This document shows, piece by piece, positions 6,392 to 7,857 of a DNA stretch of 7,857 nt (positions are counted from its first letter, which is position 1; each line of letters starts with the position of its first letter). Origin of the DNA: Selenomonadaceae bacterium UBA2897 (lineage in GTDB: Bacteria > Bacillota > Negativicutes > Selenomonadales > Selenomonadaceae); assembly GCA_002350105.1 (NCBI GenBank), contig DEDT01000061.1, positions 1-7,857 of the forward strand. The letters run 5' to 3'. The position numbers and the translations under genes are program-made. Under the pieces are notes generated by a model, which was given only the letters and a program-made list of their open reading frames with translations, made no database searches and was not told the DNA's origin.

Positions 6392-6420
6392 TTGAGTCTC
6401 TCAGACTTTCCCCGTATAAT
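6392..6420 (+). promoter_or_regulatory. Promoter of the SH3/NlpC-P60 gene
   Basis: TTGAGT (6392-6397), an ideal 17-bp spacer and a perfect TATAAT (6415-6420) make the best sigma-70-type promoter in the window. The transcript would begin near 6427, leaving a leader of about 16 nt that opens almost directly on the AGAGGTG ribosome binding site. A short dyad, AGTCT-CTC-AGACT (6395-6407), overlaps the -35 and spacer and could be an operator. Confidence 0.72.
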
Positions 6421-6442
6421 AGGCTCCAGAGGTGTACAGATT

Positions 6443-7771
6443 ATGAAAAATTTCTTTTTTGGGCCATGGCTACGGGTACTGCTCCTGGCCGCCCTGCTCC
6501 CCTGCCTGCTGGCTTGGCCGCAGGCGGAAGCTTCTATCTCTCGTGAGGGGGAGATCGCCACGCCCGCGTACTGGCAGGCGCACCAGAAGGATGGCACGCA
6601 GGTGCTGCTGAGCCATGCGGAGATCCAGCAGCTGAATGCCAAAATGCACGACACGGAACCGACGCTGCGCGATATGACGAAAGAGCCCGCACAGTACGAT
6701 GGAGAAACGGTTAAGGCACTTATCTGGAACTCGACGCAGGAGTATTGGCCCAAGGACACGATGGATAACGAATATACCGATGCGGGCTGGCTGAGCTGGG
6801 CCAAATGGAACGATGTGCTCACCAACCGCAATATCGCCAACGTCCCCGCGCAGGTCAATGTCCGCTACGCCGTCACGACGACGCGGGTCGACCTGCGCCT
6901 GCTGCCAGAGGCTGAGGGCTGGTATTCAGGACCGGGCGAAATCAGCCGCCACTACGACAGCCTGCAGGCCACGGCTGTCGACCCCGGTGAAGCCGCAGCC
7001 GTCCTGCACATCAGCGGCGATGGCCGCTTCGCCTTCGTTGAGCTGCGCCACTACCGCGGCTGGCTGGCGCTGGACAAACTCGCCTTCACTGACCGTACGA
7101 CCTGGCAGCAATTCGCCGCGCCACAGGATTTTCTCGTCGTGACCGCGCCGAAAATCCGCCTCACAGCAGGTGGACAGGAACAGGTCTACCAGATGGGCGC
7201 AAAAATTCCCGGCCAGATGCAGGCCGATGGCCGCTTCCTGGCCACGCTCCCCGTGAACCAGCAGGGCGAGCTCACCCTGCAGCAGGTTCCCCTCACGCCG
7301 AACGATGACCTGCATCGCGGTTTCCTGCCCTACACACGCAACCATACCATCACACAAGCCTTTCGCTTTCTCGGCAGCGTCTACGGCTGGGGCGGACAAG
7401 ATGAAAGCGTCGACTGCTCCTCCTTCGTTGGCGATGTCTACCGCAGCATGGGCATAGAAATCCCCCGCGATGCCGACCGACAGGAGGCCGCCATGCCGCA
7501 TCGGACGCCTATGTACGGCAGCACAGCGGAACGCTATGCCACGGTGCGCACGGCCGATGTCGGTGCACTGCTCTTCAAGCCCGGCCATGTCATGATGTAC
7601 CTCGGCACAGATGATAGCGGCACGCCCATGGTTATCCACTGCGCGAGCAGCTACTACGCGGGCGGCTATAAGCACTACATCCGCCAGGTCATCGTCTCCG
7701 ACCTCACCTATCAGAATGGCTCGGGCACGGCAACCATTGATGGCCTGACCAGCATCGGCCAGGTACGCTAA
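6443..7771 (+). CDS. Exported SH3-domain NlpC/P60 (C40) cell-wall hydrolase
   Basis: A 442-residue exported protein predicted to cut peptidoglycan stem peptides (gamma-D-Glu to diamino acid bond in the C40 family). Residues 1-30 are a clear signal peptide, with charged start, Leu-rich core and A-E-A cleavage site. The next region (about 35-140) resembles the N-terminal stabilising domain found in bacterial SH3-NlpC/P60 proteins, with W-x-x-Q and Y-x-D motifs. Two SH3b-like modules follow (about 140-215, containing RGWLAL, and 225-285). The NlpC/P60 domain spans about 300-425: YGWGGQD, catalytic C325 in VDCSSFVGD, H382 in KPGHVMMYLG, and a third polar residue, H399 in VIHCAS. The ATG at 6443 is chosen over the longer open frame because AGAGGTG (6428-6434) lies 8 nt upstream, the promoter sits just before it, and this start begins the signal peptide. 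It is likely a periplasmic or wall-associated recycling enzyme, monocistronic. Confidence 0.93.
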   Translation: MKNFFFGPWLRVLLLAALLPCLLAWPQAEASISREGEIATPAYWQAHQKDGTQVLLSHAEIQQLNAKMHDTEPTLRDMTKEPAQYDGETVKALIWNSTQEYWPKDTMDNEYTDAGWLSWAKWNDVLTNRNIANVPAQVNVRYAVTTTRVDLRLLPEAEGWYSGPGEISRHYDSLQATAVDPGEAAAVLHISGDGRFAFVELRHYRGWLALDKLAFTDRTTWQQFAAPQDFLVVTAPKIRLTAGGQEQVYQMGAKIPGQMQADGRFLATLPVNQQGELTLQQVPLTPNDDLHRGFLPYTRNHTITQAFRFLGSVYGWGGQDESVDCSSFVGDVYRSMGIEIPRDADRQEAAMPHRTPMYGSTAERYATVRTADVGALLFKPGHVMMYLGTDDSGTPMVIHCASSYYAGGYKHYIRQVIVSDLTYQNGSGTATIDGLTSIGQVR

Positions 7772-7798
7772 AACCACAGACGATAGGCTTCCCATGCG

Positions 7799-7836
7799 AA
7801 TAGCCAGAGAGTGGCTCACGTCACTCTCTGGCTATT
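7799..7836 (+). terminator. Hairpin after the NlpC/P60 gene, likely terminator
   Basis: AATAGCCAGAGAGTG (7799-7813) pairs perfectly over 15 bp with 7822-7836 around an 8-nt loop, 27 nt after the stop codon. The tail TGTTATG is only weakly U-rich and there is no U-tract on the other strand, so it is a strong hairpin with a poor tail. A terminator is the simplest reading. The last 21 bases of the window hold nothing recognisable. Confidence 0.6.
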
Positions 7837-7857
7837 GTTATGAAAAGTTTCTTCGTA

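Noticed and set aside
6926..7819. 297-codon open frame on the minus strand, opposite the NlpC/P60 gene
   Set aside because: No ribosome binding site or domain, begins inside the terminator hairpin, and the opposite frame has catalytic motifs and a signal peptide.
1..7857. Mobile elements, CRISPR arrays, tRNA or rRNA genes, toxin-antitoxin or defence systems
   Set aside because: No transposase, integrase, spaced repeats, tRNA-like cloverleaf or recognisable defence genes were seen; the window reads as ordinary chromosomal genes.

Overview
The window looks like a stretch of ordinary chromosome from a Gram-negative-walled Firmicute of the class Negativicutes, most likely Selenomonadaceae (Selenomonas or Mitsuokella-like). 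This is an inference from three things: fairly GC-rich coding sequence with strong GGAGG-type ribosome binding sites; the pdxS-pdxT vitamin B6 route with a divergent MocR-type regulator; and the style of the M20 peptidase, ferredoxin-fused aldo/keto reductase and SH3-NlpC/P60 proteins. No database search was possible.

Layout from left to right: (1) the 5' part of a small secreted protein of unknown function on the minus strand, running off the left edge; (2) a divergent 99-aa STAS-like (DUF4325-type) protein on the plus strand; (3) a terminator hairpin serving two convergent genes; (4) an M20B (PepT-like) metallopeptidase on the minus strand; (5) pdxR, a GntR/aminotransferase (MocR-family) regulator on the minus strand; (6) a 136-bp divergent control region with an inverted repeat and a candidate promoter in each direction; (7) the pdxS-pdxT operon on the plus strand, encoding both subunits of the pyridoxal 5'-phosphate (PLP) synthase; (8) a second two-way terminator; (9) a minus-strand aldo/keto reductase carrying a C-terminal 2x[4Fe-4S] ferredoxin domain; (10) a 203-bp divergent region with a promoter for each flank; (11) a plus-strand exported SH3/NlpC-P60 cell-wall hydrolase; (12) a perfect 15-bp hairpin near the right edge.

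The core of the window is B6 metabolism. PdxS and PdxT make PLP from ribose 5-phosphate, glyceraldehyde 3-phosphate and glutamine-derived ammonia, and PdxR, a PLP-binding transcription factor, faces them across a shared control region. The other genes are standalone housekeeping or accessory functions: peptide breakdown, redox chemistry and wall turnover. There is no insertion sequence, tRNA, rRNA, CRISPR array or phage gene. I found no convincing new multi-gene system. The points most worth a second look are the mirrored promoter/operator layout between pdxR and pdxS, the orphan STAS-like protein with a very short leader, and the altered cysteine spacing in one iron-sulfur motif of the reductase.
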